Notes: a model not told the origin generated them from the sequence alone. Numbered from the stretch's first letter, positions 10,851 through 24,400 are shown. The stretch: DNA of 64,000 nt from Ulota crispa (GCA_963920765.1 OY987246.1:25243167-25307166); one strand, 5' to 3'. Numbers and translations are program-made.

Positions 10851-12855
10851 TGTGCGAACCCCTCTCCCCGCCATTAGCAAATTTGCCTTGCTGGCACTTT
10901 CATGAGCAATGAAATACTAAAGTACGAGCAAAGATGTGAACGCCCCGCACTTATGGCCTTCCCGAAAGATCTGGTTCCTTCCATAACGCCCCTCCTCTCT
11001 ATCCACCATTGTGCTGCTGCTACAGGGATCACTCTTATTTTTTAAAGGCGCTCCTTTGAAATGCCAAGTGAGAACCAACCTTAAACACTACATGATATTT
11101 ATAAAATGCAAGGATTCGAAATTCGCGTTTCAAGTAATACTACTTAGGATGCCAGACAGTCTTGGCATCCAGTTCAAGTTTCACTGTTCAATGTCCACCC
11201 ACATTACGTATGATCCAGAAGTACACAAAATTTCATTGTAAGCAGCGCAGCTTAGGAGCTTTATTACAAATTTAGACTTACATGATCTAGTGAGTGTTTT
11301 CAAAACCAGGGAACTAGACAAAACAGCCCCTTACAGCTCACAAAACAGCTGTCCACTCACCAATCATCTCTTTGATGACATCATCTGGAGCTTGCCATAC
11401 TTCGATAGCCACATCCTCGTGCACTTTGTACAGAACCACAATCAACTAGTAAGAGCTTCTCAAGTACAGCTGATTCGCGTTTACCTCAAAAGGTAATTCA
11501 GCTTGTCCACCAAAGCTTTCTCAGGAGTCGCAGCGGTGCCTTCCTGGACACCTCTGGGGAGCGCATGCTGTACTTCATCGGCTGTCACTAAGAAATATAC
11601 TACTGCAAATGGCTGCAGCAACCTCCTCCATGCATTTCCAAAAAGGTCCCAATAAAAGAAGGGTCTCTTTGTTCAGATGGACGAAGGTTGGAGAGAGAAC
11701 AAGGAAAGGGGGAGTAAAGAAAAGAGCTGAGGCTCTAAGAAAAGCGCTTCAAGAGGGAGGAGATAGTCAACAGAAGGACAGAATGTAACCCAAGGACAAG
11801 CCACAACAAAAAAAGGGCTGTGCCTTGTTTGATTCTCATACGAATCTACAGATGGGAAAAAATGACCTAGATACCGTGTCAAGGACCTGGGGGCTACGAA
11901 GGCCACCAAACCTTGTCAAAAACTAGACTACTAAGAGATCGACAGAAGAGGACCTAACAAGCAACCAACCATCCACGTCATCTACATGACAGTAGATTGA
12001 TAACCTCTGCTCAATATCTAGCGTAAGTAATCTGACACGCGAAACTTCTGCTGCGGAAGACAAAAACCCGACAGCATAAGGCACACTTATACAAATCCCC
12101 TGTGCTGCTGGTAGCATTTCAATCTACCGGAGTTCAAAAAAGAACAGTGACGTTTAGTGGACACAGCTAGGCATATGTCGTCAGCCCAGTTCAGCTCACA
12201 GCGGAAGGTGTTTTATCTCACAGGAAGATGGGAGTAAGTGACTAGACACAAAAATGCCAGTCAGGTCTCGGGCTTAGCAAGGAAGCCGGATTTAACCGTT
12301 GCTTCTGATGCTACCCACTCTTCTCTCAAAACTTCCTAAAATCAAGACGCCCGTATCAAAGAGAACTATGTACAGGTACGAAATCCTACCAGGACGTAAA
12401 AGGCTACTCCTTGAGACCAAAACATCGGGGTTTGAATCTTTACAGCAGTCGTGGAAGGAAAAATCTATACCAAACGAGATGACGTAATATGAATCCTTGC
12501 CTTTCGAACTTCACGGACTCTACTCTCAACTGAGAAGGCAGCTAATTCAAGAGAGGGTTCCTCTATGACAAAGGGAACTATACTGTTTCAGTTCATTGAC
12601 TCCTCACGATAGGTATGAGATACGTACAGAGGGATAATAAAAAGGAGGCAAATAGAAAACCTAAGAGGACATCGATTTCTGTAACGACAACCTGACCCCA
12701 GAACACGATCACTATAATACACATTCGGGTTCAGAAGCATTAGTTGAGAGGATTAACCGAGAAAATTATGAACGGAGCTTCTGAAAGAGATTCGGACATA
12801 TTGTGCTCCCAGACTCTCGCGGTAAAATCAACAGACAGTAGAATCCACCCTGAGT
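10850..12855 (-). other. 3' flank and probable 3' UTR of the DIS3L2 gene
   Basis: Composition stays gene-like below the stop codon at 12856, and no repeat family enters. No protein domain was found in the short frames of either strand (for example 11673-11909 and 11923-12117 minus), so untranslated 3' sequence is the simplest reading. On the minus strand TTTATT in the plus sequence near 11260 would read as AATAAA, a possible poly-A signal. The end of the transcript cannot be fixed from sequence alone. Confidence 0.35.
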
Positions 12856-15800
12856 TCAGGTGGCATAAGAGCTCACGTACAGCTTCACCGCAAGATCCAG
12901 AGGCCGATGATCGGCTCCACCTCCAATAGAATGTAAGGAGACGGGAACTGCCGAAAACAACCGAAGCGTCAGGGGCAAGACAGTGGGTTCAACATCGGCA
13001 TCACTTGCAAGTCCTTCCACATCAAAAGCTGGAGGACTCTCATACGGAAAATCTTTTCCAGCTAGCCTTTGCTCGACTTCTCGGATGATGTCTTCATAGG
13101 TTTCCTTTTCTGGGCTACTAACAAGACCATCAGCAGGGTTGACAACCATTGCTATATCAGCAACTGTTCTTTGCAGTCTTCCAAACCTGCCTGGTAAACG
13201 TTTCTGCGGAACACTTTTCTTTGCTGGAGAGATATCAAGGACTAGTGTTCCGGTTGCTTCAAACCACTCCGCATTGACACCCTCGATCTCATCATAGTAT
13301 ATGCGACGTTCCATCTGAATGATCCAAAGACTCGTCAGAAATAAAGATTTTAAGCATCGATAATTACTTCAGCCTAAAAACAATGCAACCCATACCCAAT
13401 ATAACCTCAAATCATCCAAATACAAATCTCAATAACAGGAAAGTTAGACTCTACTGGTTCAAAGATCTACATATCACAATAATCTCACTTTAAGCTGAAC
13501 GTTAGATCCTAAAGGGAATATATCAATGATGAAAAATCAACGAATTAACCGACATACCGCTATCTTACAGATGTATAATGTCATAAACTTTGGTCCCAAG
13601 GCAAGAACTCTTGAATCTGACAATAAGCCCTGCTAAAAATATCCAAAACAACAGTTAGTGCTGCACACTGCTATGGTGTCGATCCAAACAAATGCAGCAT
13701 TCCATTCTAAGAAAACAACAAGAAAAACAATTATTGAGCTTACCATAACTAATGGACAAACGTAACTAATATCACCCATATATTAGAAGATAATGCACTT
13801 ACCCCTTTCTTCTTCAGCATAACCCACAGATAGAGCTTATCACTCGCTTCCTTCACATTTCGGCTGGCCATCTTTCTTTCATTACAGTGGGCAGCGATAC
13901 CAACGAGATCAGAACTGACGGGCAGTTTATGCTTGCCGGCAGCTATTGCAAGCGCATTCTGCGCAATTGGAGAATCTGACGCGAATCTCTCTGACTTTGC
14001 ACTAGAAAAGTACTGCTTTAACCTTGAATTCCTCGCCATAAGAGGAACTACATTGTTCTTGTTTCCTTTGCGAGATAAAGAAATATCAGATGAACTGAGA
14101 ATGTCTTCAGCGTCAAGAGCCGCAGCTAGCATGCGATGAACTAAAACATCAGGGTACCTTCGGATAGGGGAGGTGAAATGAGTATAAAGTGGACACGCAA
14201 GTGCATAATGCCCCCAGTCTTCTTCCTTATCTCTCAATTCTCCGGTACAAAAGTACTTTGCCAGCTGCATCGGCTTTGTCGCGAACACCATAAGAATATT
14301 GTACAGTACTGGGTCATGACTAACGCGGTCTTGCATCTTCTCCAGTGAGAGGCGCAATCCACCTGAAGAGGATATATCCAAGTCGAACTCGTTCTTCTCA
14401 CAGAATTCCTCGAACTCCCGAAGCTTTCGCAAATTCGGTTCAGGGTGGCGCCTTAGCAAGGCACTATCTGGAAAAGCATTTGAAATAACTTTGGCAACCG
14501 TCATATTGGCCAAAAGCATGAACTCCTCAACAACAAAATTTGAATCTTTCGTTTTGTACAATGAGGTTTCATATGGTGTACCATCGTCATCCAAGGAGAA
14601 CACAATTTTCGAATTGTTGAGTTTCAGAGCACCCCCCTCAACTCGACTGTCCCTCCGTTTCTTAGCCATTTCGTGAAGTCCCAGCACATCGGTAACTACC
14701 TCTGACCAGGTATGGTTTCCATGAATCTGTGGTAATGGCTTGCCCGATTTTGAAAGGCCATCCCGAACTTCAGCGCCTTCCATATCCACGAAAACACCTT
14801 CGATCATATCTTGTGCATGCTCATAGGTGAGTTTGGCACATGAGTTAATGACCGTTCGCCCAATCCACTGGTCAAGAATCTCGCCTGATGCATTCAAATC
14901 CCAAACAACAGAGAAAGCAAGACGATCTACTCCGGGGTTGAGGGAACAAAGCTCTTCACAAAGAAGACGCGGAAGCATGGGCAAGACCCGCTGCTCAAGA
15001 TAGATGCTGGTGGATCTATGAGCCGCCTCTTTGTCTAATTCAGAGCCAGCAGAAATAAAATATGACACATCTGCGATATGCACACCAACCCTCGCTACCC
15101 CATTGCGAAGTTTCTCGATAGAAAGTGCATCGTCCAAATCCCGAGCAGTTGGAGGGTCGATTGAGAAAATTCGACAACGCCGTAGGTCGACCCGCTTTTT
15201 CATCTCTGCGACTGGTATCTTCCATGGAGTTTCCGGAAGACAGTCCAATGACGCTTGAGGAAAATCTGGAGGATGGGCACTGTTTTCAAATAAAATCGCC
15301 TTCAGCTGAGGTTCAATTTCTCCTCCTTGACCTAAGCTCTTGACCACAGTGGCTGAGGGGAGGTAGCTGTCCACCCGCCATGAAACAACTCTTGCAGCGA
15401 CAAGTTCTGTAGAAACTGTTGAATCCCCTTCCTTCAGGCGCTGATACAAGTCGGCCGACAGACAATTTGGGGGGACTAGCATTTTCGGACAACGACTATC
15501 AACGGGCACCAGCAGCATCGTCACCACATTCTTACGCTTGTGAGGAGAGCCATCTCGTAACCCTCTACCCCCTGATCTACCTCCACCCCGCTGCTGTTGA
15601 GGCAACTCAAGAAACCCTACAACAGACTCCCGCCGAGCAGATTTTTGAACAATAGCCATTACTTTAGCAGTCGGCCTCTTCCCTGGACAAGATGATATCA
15701 GAGATGTGAGTCTGGCTACAGCAGCCGCAATTTTCCCACTAGGATCTCCGCAGCTCAATTTACTACATGCGTTCGTCAATCTCTCCACCGAGCTATTCAA

Positions 15801-18800
15801 GGCTGTCACTGTTGATGCGTCACCAGTTACTTTGCTCGATGTGAGAACCTCCACTGAATTTTGCAACGTAACAGGACCTGTCGAATTCTCGCTTGAAGGT
15901 CGTTTCAGAATTTGGTACACGGTATTCCTGGCCACAGTAGTCTTCTGGTCAACAGAACGACCATTATCGTATGACCCGCTATTTGATTTATGAGAGTCTT
16001 CTTGGGTGGCCGAGACTTTCCTATTACAGTCCTTCGACATGAAGTTGGAATGCTGAGTTTCTGAAGTTCTTCCTTCCCTGCGAAACAGATCTTTTACATC
16101 CTCCGACAAGTTCTCTGTGTGCTCAGTTTCAACTCTCCACGCAGAAACCGCCTCGATGTGTTTATCTCTTTCTGATACAGAGAAATCTCCATCGCAAACG
16201 ATTGCAGGCTCAAGACTCGCTTGTTTAATGAAAGAACCCTTTAATCTCGGCCAAGCAGATGTTGGTTCAATCCTGACTGCTACGATATCCCCTTCCATCT
16301 AGAAATAAACATATCAGCAAAAAAACGTCAATAACAGATTGCAAGTTTTAACAGCATAACGCATTACAAGTCATAATCAGAAGCATGTATCAACAAAATA
16401 TTTCAAACCGAGTTCGCAAGAAACTAGTACAGAGGTGCATTAGTACGTACCGCTCGATTTTGCGCTGGTAAACCATCAATTAGTAGATCTAGGGGAAGAC
16501 CGTCTACTGTCACATAAGCCTGCAGATAGAGTTTAACAAAAAACTTTGACATATAACCTAAAGTAAAGACCTAATAATTCATCTTCAATGGCAAGCACAC
16601 TCAGTTCAAGATATTTTTCAACAGGCTTCGACAACTACAAAAATAGATCACAAAAACAAAATGCAAAAAACTTGCAGTTCCAACGAGAAACAACGTGATT
16701 TACCTCATGACGGTTGTGAGAATTGACTCGTAAGGTAGCTTTAAAACTCTGACCATCCTGTACAAGAAGACACTACATCGTAAAACAGCAACACAAAACA
16801 ACGACAGCACCGCAGATTTACAAATTTCGGTAAACAGAAAATAAAAAATAACCATCTCAAGAATAACTAAAGCTATTCCAGACATTGCAGCAGCTCACGC
16901 AGGAGCTAATTCAAGCTTACACAAAGAACAAACCTCTATCGCCTGATTGACTTCTTCAAGTGGCCAATGCTCTGTGAACAATTTCGATTGGACAGAACTT
17001 CGGGTAGTTCCCACCGCTGGCTGTGCTATAGAGAGAAGCTCCATAAACGATACCCCAGAAGATTCATTTGGAGGGCCGAGCAAGCTTGAGCCTTGCCCAG
17101 GCCACGAATGGGAGCACTCAGAGAGTCCCTCCCCCGTAGAGCTTATTGAGGTTGGATTATGTGCTGTGTCTTTACTCATTCCTGACGATAGAGCCTTCCA
17201 CTGCGTCTGCGAATCCTGAGATTGAGTCTTCCGGTTAGGCGATCTGGAAGGTGGAACCGGCAAAGATCTCTTTGTCCCTTTCTCCACAGCAGGTTGTTTT
17301 GTACCCATGCCGTGCACACCACCTTTCCTCGACTCTGTAATATCGTTTTGAACTTTCGGTGACTTTGTGAATGACACCTTCGACTTTGAGATTCCTATAG
17401 AATGACTCCCATTTCTGCTTTTGGACTCGGCACTGGACACCATAACCTCCTGCACAAGTCCATTACTGTGTCTGATTTCACTATTTAACGTCTCCGACTT
17501 AAGGTTTTCAAACCTGCTTCCATCCTGCCATGCACCGGTGCTACTTGCGTCGCTTCTTTCTTCTTGCTGTGTTGCCATGCGGAAGTTGAAATCCTCCGAA
17601 TAGGTGTCCTCAAACCTTGTAATCAGGTCTGACGAGCTGGTCGCTGGCGGAGTTGAGACCTCGCCTTCTGAGCTGTCGTTCCCGGCAGTATCCTCCTTGG
17701 GATACGCTTCGGAAGCGCTTGAGCTTTCCAGGCTAACTACTTCAAGGGCGGGACTAGAGACTGACGTCGACGACGCCAAAAGAGAAAAATCTTCTACATA
17801 TGTCACATTAGAATTGTTGGGAAACTCACTTCTTGAAGAAGGAGAGGAAGAAAGAACATGCTGTACAGAAGTCCCATCAGGTCTTGTACAAGGGTCTCCA
17901 GCTGCAGCAGCTGGTTTCGCACTAAATGCATCAAAAGAAAGCTTAGTTTTGAAGGAAGGATTAGGGATAGAACTAGGACTGGGGCTTGACAACAAGGATG
18001 CATAATTGTTAGTCCCACGCAGTGGAGCCTCCTTACGTATCTGCTCCGCTTGTATTTTACAACCTCCGTCCTTCAAATCTATGACAACAAACGCACATTC
18101 ATTACAACAACTTTCAGAAAATAATCAAGCAGATGTAGAATCCCACATGACTTCGTGAATAACTGAAAGCGCAGACTGAACCTCGCCAGAGGAGAAAACG
18201 AAAGAACCGAGACACATTTAACAGCTACAAGCCTGATATCGAGACTTCATAATCCGAAACAATAGCTTCCAAGTGTCAAGGGTAGATGCACTTTAAACAG
18301 CATACGAACTGAAAGAAGAAGAGGAAACCCTAGAGTGTACGGCATTGAACCGACCGTCCTATAGCCGTATTGAAATATAAGATACTGGAATTCAAGAGGC
18401 CACATAATAATTCGTGTGATAAGGATCAGGCGACCTAAATCGCAGAGGAGTGCAAAAGAACATACCATTTTGAGAGGAAGAAGAAAAATCATTCTCGGGC
18501 GAAAAACCACCATAACTATCCGGTCGTCTCGTTTTCCTACCCGGCCTTTTGCGGCCACTTCCAGTTATGTCTCGACCAGGCTCTAACACACCAACGATAG
18601 GCAGGACGGGCGACAGCGAGTGCGCAGGCAACACACCCGGGTTCTGCGGCGATGCCGGGGCGGCGTTGCCATAAGCCTTGACAACAACCCGCTCCTCACG
18701 ATGACGCTCAGACTCCAGCATGCGGAAACCCGGCTCCGACATGGAGCGTTGCACAGAAGGGGCGAAGGGCGATGCCGCCGACGAGGAGCATCGCACCTTA

Positions 18801-18943
18801 TCCTTGGTATGCGAAGGGTTGTTGTTGTTGTGGTGATGGTGGTGGTGAGAAGAGTAGCGAGGCTTGTCACCGCCACCCCCTCCACTGGATGCCTCCGGTT
18901 TCATATCTCCCACGACGACGACACTATCGAGGGGTGGCGACAA
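12856..18943 (-). CDS. SOV: DIS3-like exonuclease 2 (SUPPRESSOR OF VARICOSE type), seven exons
   Basis: A 3'-5' exoribonuclease of the RNase II/R family, lacking the PIN domain of DIS3. Family members act in the cytoplasm on uridylated or decapped RNA. Exons by GT-AG joins with matching phase: 18943-18466, 18078-16934, 16757-16704, 16519-16451, 16298-13803, 13629-13558, 13314-12856; about 1,590 residues. Order: low-complexity N-terminus (1 to about 540, with His and Asn runs near 32-43), cold-shock domains (from about 530, and around 800-900), RNB domain with IDPPTARDLDDA giving Asp963, 969, 971 and 972, then SPIRRYPD (about 1292-1299), and a C-terminal S1-like region ending LPLTLRLFSAVPVSLH. 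All four catalytic aspartates are present. An alternative start is Met14 (18904). The N-terminal extension is far longer than in Arabidopsis SOV as I recall it (about 1,050 residues). Confidence 0.92.
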
Positions 18944-19560
18944 ATACTAGGGGACGCTGCAAAGGCCAATCGGACTCCAGCGTGCCTGCCGCAGCACCGG
19001 CGCAGAGGGACTGGAACAAACTTCAAAGGTGGGTGCGGACCGTATTGCGGATGCGAGAGGCGATGGCGCCGGATGGTCGGGAAAGAGGCTGGAGGAAACC
19101 TGATGAGAGAGTCCCGACAGAAAGAAGCTAAAGCGCGCTGCCTGATCCGTGAGCGCAGTAGGTGAGAGCGAAGGGGGGGAGAGAGAAAGAGCGAGAGAGA
19201 GAGAGAGACTAACTTGAGGGAATTATGCGAGTGAGGGTCAGCAGAGGAGGCCACAAGTAGTCCCAGCAGAGCAGAGTGAAAAGCAGCAGAGCAGCAGCAG
19301 CAGCGAAGGGAACCGGGCGGTAGGGGTCCAGGGGAGGCCGATGACGATGGTGGGGCAGGCTGCCGCCGTGGCCCGTGGGCACCGGGGCAGGCAAGGAAAA
19401 TTCCACTGCTCAGACGGTGGCACGCTGCTATTGCTTCCGTGAACCCAACCCGTAAGCTCAAGCTTCGACGAGGAGCAGTGCGGGCAGCCGGGCAGTGGTC
19501 CCAGTGGTCCCACCTAGTCCGTCCGTCCGTCCGCCCGTCCGTCAGTCCCCCCCTGCGCCC
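18944..19560 (-). promoter_or_regulatory. 5' leader and promoter region of the DIS3L2 gene
   Basis: A GC- and CpG-rich block upstream of the start codon. At 19165-19210 the plus strand is purine-rich (GGGGGGGAGAGAG then GA repeats), so the transcript strand has a CT-rich patch, typical of plant 5' UTRs and core promoters. At 19515-19548 a GTCC tetranucleotide repeat follows. Long frames on both strands (for example 18901-19461 minus) reflect high GC; they do not join the coding exons in phase and carry no domain. No TATA box was seen. Confidence 0.5.
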
Positions 19561-19846
19561 AATGGTAAGTTTAGTTATTGGCTATAATTTTCTTCGGGCT
19601 CCAGTCTTCGCTGCCCCCCCGGATAGTCCGCCCCTGCCCAACTTTGCGTACGACGATACTCCTCACGATGACGATGCCCCCCGCTCCCTCGTGCTGCACC
19701 CGCCACTTTCCCTGCCGTTCCTTTCCCGTTCTCGTGACGTTCCCGGACCGTCCATTTCAGAGTGAAACCCAGACTGCGCCTCCGTTGGGACAAAGCCTTG
19801 GGCGAACTATTGTATCCAGAACTATCCAGAAGGCCGTGAGCCGTGA
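19561..19846. other. GC-rich far-upstream region of the DIS3L2 gene
   Basis: Continues the CpG-rich island. Overlapping frames on both strands are compositionally driven and show no domain. It ends at the GAGGGCATCTCC terminus of the next element. Confidence 0.35.
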
Positions 19847-20558
19847 GGGCATCTCCAGCAGGGTTTAATTTTTGTTTTTGCCAGGGTAGAGCGACCAGCA
19901 CCCCAGAATGCAGGGAGGTAAGGAAAATTTGGTTAAAATTGGAAAGAATGAATGATAAGCAAAAGTTCATCCAAACAAATACTTATATTAACTACTTTAA
20001 TTCAAAATCTAGCAAGTTGGGTTCTTGCTCAAAAAGGATCTGGTGATTTCATCCAATTTTTCATCAAAAATTTCTTAGTGTATTGATAGCTAGTGGGCTT
20101 TTGAGGTAAGGTTTTGGCAAATTTTTGCTAAGAAATTAAACATTGATCTCCAGAGTCCAAACTTGTAAGAGCATTGCCATGGCGCCAACGTGTCTGGGAA
20201 TAGAAAAGGGTTTTTTAAAGTGTAGTCACAAGAACGTTGCCTTTCCGTCTCCCCTCCTTTAAGAAGTGCCAAACTCCAATCCGCTCAATATTCCTCCGTA
20301 AAGCCTTGTCCAATCACTTTTACATCATCAATGACATCATGAAGGAGAATACTTCCTCCATTGTCAAAGTATAGAGTTGTTGCAGGAGCTCTTGTGTGGG
20401 ACGGAAACGAGCTTGAAAATGCCATGAACGGGAGCTTGTAGCATTGCCCAAGAAATCAAAACAAGGTTTGGTGTGGATGCAATGGAGCTCAAAATTTCTC
20501 ACTTCCCGCAACAATCACTTTTGAGTCTGTTGTTGCGTTTGTGGTGGCGATGCTCTAA
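19847..20558. mobile_element. GAGCATC-terminated miniature element, copy 1
   Basis: The left end reads GGGCATCTCCAGCAGGG and the right end GTGGCGATGCTCTAA, matching the inverted termini of elements at 28652-29177, 42169-42512 and 42511-42966. The element is about 710 bp with no coding capacity. The superfamily is uncertain: the flanking TTA/TAA trinucleotides could suggest PIF/Harbinger, but I could not confirm a direct target duplication. Confidence 0.45.
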
Positions 20559-20559
20559 G

Positions 20560-22890
20560 AACGTCACTCCATAGTCCATCCACGCCAGACAATTTGGTGT
20601 AGAATCCTGATGGCAGTCCACTAACTTAACGTCCATTTGCACTTGCACTTAAGAATTAACAAAAAGTGGTGGATTTGCTTAATCCACACTGCTTGTTCCC
20701 ACCAAGCATTGCGCATTTACCTCCAAGCCTAGTTGGCTTCCCAGGTGGAGGTGTGGAAAGAGCGATAGTAGATGCAAAGTGCTTGTTAATTCAGCCTAAT
20801 CTTCAGGAATACATGTAAGTTCTTAGCAATTGTAATTCCATGTTGAAATGAAGATTTCAAAAAAATCCTAGACCTTATTTGCCTTGTTTTCTAAAATGTG
20901 ATGTTGAGCTTAAGGTACATTTACACTTGGTCTTAGCGAGGGGGTTTCAGGGTGTTGTGCAAAGCATAATTTGACTTTTGTTCACACCATCAATATTTGG
21001 TATCCTTTGATCCTACATGGAAGGCGATGTGGCACTTTGTACGAGCATTGGCTAGCTCCAACTACTTCATTGCTATTGTGATTTCCGGTAGGTTTTAGGT
21101 AACTATTCAATCAGATGAAAACAAAGATTTTAGAATTCTAGTACCGTTTGTAGGTAATGGGGCTGAAACCCTTCATCTAACAAAGAGTGTGCACTGCTCA
21201 AGAGGTTCAAAACAACCCAAAATAAGAATGACGGCCTTGAATGAATGAAGGTAGACACAACATGGCCTCCTGTATAAACTTAAGTGGAAATTGTTGCAAA
21301 ATACTTTGCATTTTGAGTGTTGTGACTTGATTTTGTGTTGTCTTGGCCTATGTTAATTAGGTGCCACATCTTTTAGAACTTGATGTCCACTCCTTGCTAA
21401 ATATTTGCACTTGTTGCCTGTCTTTGTGTGTGGTCTAGTAGCAAGAGTTGGAACTTTTGTGTACAATTTTGATACAAGAGCTTGGAAAACTTACTGGAAG
21501 TTGCATCGTATGGCACATACCACAAACGGTGTGTTTTGACAATTGCTTCATTCCTTGCTATTACCGCACATTGTTGGCATCAAGATTGCACATACTCAAT
21601 TCATTAGTAGAAGCAACAACAAGGAGAATGTAGATGTTGCAATTAGTTCATGAGTGAGAGGTAGTACTTGATTTTTGTTCAATTTTTTTGTTAGTCTTCA
21701 TGTGTGATCTCTGACAAGGATGATTATGTACAACAATGGACTGTTCTGCTGAAGTGTTGTCCATTTCGAAGGAGAAGCCTGAGTAACATTGAATATGTTG
21801 CAAGTGGCAGATGTTGCACGGTTTAATGAGAGCTAACTCAAGTTTCTTTAAACATAGTCTTGTTTTTTCTAAAAATTTGTAAAATTGTAAACCTGAAACT
21901 AATACTGTGCGCAATGGTGTCAAGCTCAAGAAAATGAGCATGACTGTCCTCCACCAAAGATAACAGAGACTTGAAGCACTTAGTTTGACATGGATGTGCG
22001 CAAGCCACTCTTCTTTAGTGTAACAATGACAGGTAATAAGTGATAGGTAAGTGTGAATGGCTAGTGTTACATGGACAAACTTTAAAAAAAAAAACTACTC
22101 TAAAACCCTCTATACATAGACATATGTGAACAGCACACCCTTTACATATTTTCTAGAAAGCGCAACTCAAATTACGGTCCCACATCCTCAACATTGGGAA
22201 CTCTAAACACATTGTTTTGTTTTTATTTAGTGGTCTTATCCTTAAGACTTGGTCTTTTATGAAGCCAAGTGTGAACATACCTTTAGCTACAAAAGAGCGC
22301 AGACTCTAAACACTAAAATAAAACCCTCAATGTGAACGCCCTGCAATTAGAGTTACAAAAATCAAATGACCCTCAATATTGCATGATTGCGCTATAAACC
22401 CTCGCATTGTTGCTACAGTGTTCAGTTTTGTTTTTTTAAGGGACTCTTTCAAAATGCCAAGTGCAAATGGACCTTTAGTTTGCAACTTTGTATCCCATCT
22501 ACATCGCGTCCTCCTCATTCCTTCAAACTCTCTCAAACTTGTAATGCTCCAAAAAGTGAAAGTGAAAGTGAACTCTCATGTACAGTGACACACAAAACTC
22601 CAACCAATCTTAGCTCTCTTGCTGTGCATTAGGGAAATGCTATTTTGTGAGCATAAATCTATAAGTCATGAGTGTAGATTTTTGTCACAATAATAAATTC
22701 CACATATACTCATGTTCATAGGGCCCTATAATTATGCATTTAGAACTTTCATCCCTTGAAAAAGTTGTTGATTTATTAGTTTTTACGTTGGTTTTGAGCT
22801 CAAAATTGGTTCCCGCTCATAAAATTCTTGGCTCACCGCTCATTGTTTTCCGCTCACAAAATAACATTGTCCAATTTGGTGCAGTGTTGT
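20560..22890. other. AT-rich spacer, no gene seen
   Basis: Short frames on both strands overlap one another and show no domain. Phrases such as AAGTGCAAATGGACCTTTAG near 22455 and CACTTGCACTT near 20640 recur loosely through the window and suggest old miniature elements, but I could not define ends. Confidence 0.4.
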
Positions 22891-22892
22891 AA

Positions 22893-23043
22893 TTCGGTGC
22901 ACTTTTAGGAATGATTGAGGTTGTTCTTTCAAATATCTATTACTGTCATTGATGAGTTAGGTGGGCTTAGCAAATTAATTCATCAATGACAATAATAAAT
23001 ATTTGAAGAAACAATGTCAGCCGTTCCTAGAAGTGCACCAAAT
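22893..23043. repeat. 150-bp imperfect palindrome
   Basis: The left arm runs TTCGGTGCACTTTTAGGAA and the right arm TTCCTAGAAGTGCACCAAA. The arms, about 60 bp each, also pair through CAAATATCTATTACTGTCATTGATGA on one side and TCATCAATGACAATAATAAATATTTG on the other, around a 20-25 bp loop near 22960-22978. It is probably a small foldback element. No target duplication was recognised. Confidence 0.6.
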
Positions 23044-23522
23044 GAGAGCACACTACCTTAATATCAACACAGCCTTGAATGACTTGAATGGTTCATTCAG
23101 ATTTCTCTGTTTGGTGGGGCTACCAATCCAATTGACTTTCTTGCATATATTTCAAAAATTGGCTTCTTGCTTATTGTTTTGTTTGTCTCTTCGTATGTTT
23201 ACAACCATGGCACTTTTGTAAGTAACTATTACATTCCCTCTTTTTAAGAGGACTGACGACAATTTAAAAATTACAAAAAAAGGACCTTCAAATTTTCAAA
23301 CAATAGTAGCTCTACTTACTAAGTCTAACTTTTTATCAAACTCAATAGAAGAGTTTCTACATCCATTCTACGTGCATTCTACGTGGATTTACTAGAAATT
23401 TTGAACTTATTGATCCTGTCATTTTTAGTATGAAACTTGGTTTTATGCTAGGTAGCTTTCTGTATTGGCCTAAAGATTGATTGTAACAAACAAGCATTTA
23501 ATAAAAATTTCAAACCTTTTAA

Positions 23523-24400
23523 CCCCTGAAGGCCCAAGCAGCCTTTTTCGGTTTTCTAGTGATTTTGGGGAGGTCACTACAAATGGGTTTTGTATTTATT
23601 TGCTTTTTGATTTTCATGCATGAAGTATTCAAGGAGAAGCTTTAAGGCTCAACAATTTTCATGACTTTTGACTTCATGATTCAAAAATTAGTGCATGATC
23701 TGTTGTTTTCTTTGCTTGTAAGGGCAGCTCACAAACATCTTTAAATTTTATATTTCAAGTTTGGTTTTTTTTTTAATTGGTTCTTTAGATCTATATATAT
23801 GTGGGAAGCTTTGAATCATTCAATTTCCATTTAAGAGATGAGAGTTATGAGAAGTTTTAGTTTCCAAGTAGGTTTGGTTTTGAGAGACTCACTAGTAGAA
23901 AAACAGGTCCTAAACAACTAGGTCACAATAACTAAACCACAACTGCACTAACTATACAACAACTACAAAATGACTTGTGCAATTGTGGTTTAGTTATTGT
24001 GACCTAGTCGTTTAGGAGCTCATTTCTAATAGTGACTCTACACCTACCCGGAAACTAAAACTTCTCATAACTTTCATCTCTTTAATAGAAATTGAATGAT
24101 TAAAAGCTTCCCACCTAGATATAGATCTAAAGAACTAATTTTAAAAAAAGAAAATTTGAAATGTAATTTTTAAAGAAATTTTTGAGGTGCCCAGGCTGCC
24201 TTAACAAGCAAAGAAAGCAACAAATCATTCAATAACTTTTAAACAATGAAGTCAAAAATTATGAATATTGTTGGGCCTTAAAGCTACTCCTTGGGTACTT
24301 CATGTGTGAAAATGAAAATAATTAAAAATGAAAAACCCATTTGTAGTGATGTGCCCAAAATTGCTAGAATGCCAAAAAACATTGCTTGACCCTTGAGGGG
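23523..24400. mobile_element. TTAA-flanked foldback element, 878 bp
   Basis: TTAA lies on each side (23519-23522, 24401-24404). The termini are CCCCTGAAGGCCCAAGC and, inward from the right, CCCCTCAAGGGTCAAGC. The two halves are inverted copies of each other over most of their length (for example the AGATCTATATATATGTGGG arm near 23790 and CACCTAGATATAGATCT near 24113). It also provides the unoccupied TTAA site (about 24283-24286) matching the insertion at 5598-6540. A CACTA element is nested in its loop. Confidence 0.75.
23890..24034. mobile_element. CACTA-type miniature element, 145 bp, nested
   Basis: Begins CACTAGTAGAAA and ends TTTCTAATAGTG, the CACTA-type inverted terminus. It is flanked by the 3-bp direct repeat ACT (23887-23889 and 24035-24037), the length expected for CACTA elements. 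The interior is itself palindromic (GGTCACAATAACTAAACCACA and its complement). It sits in the middle of the 23523-24400 foldback. Confidence 0.8.

Noticed and set aside
18901-19461. 186-residue minus frame upstream of the DIS3L2 gene
   Set aside because: GC-rich 5' region with frames open on both strands and no domain; more likely leader and promoter.
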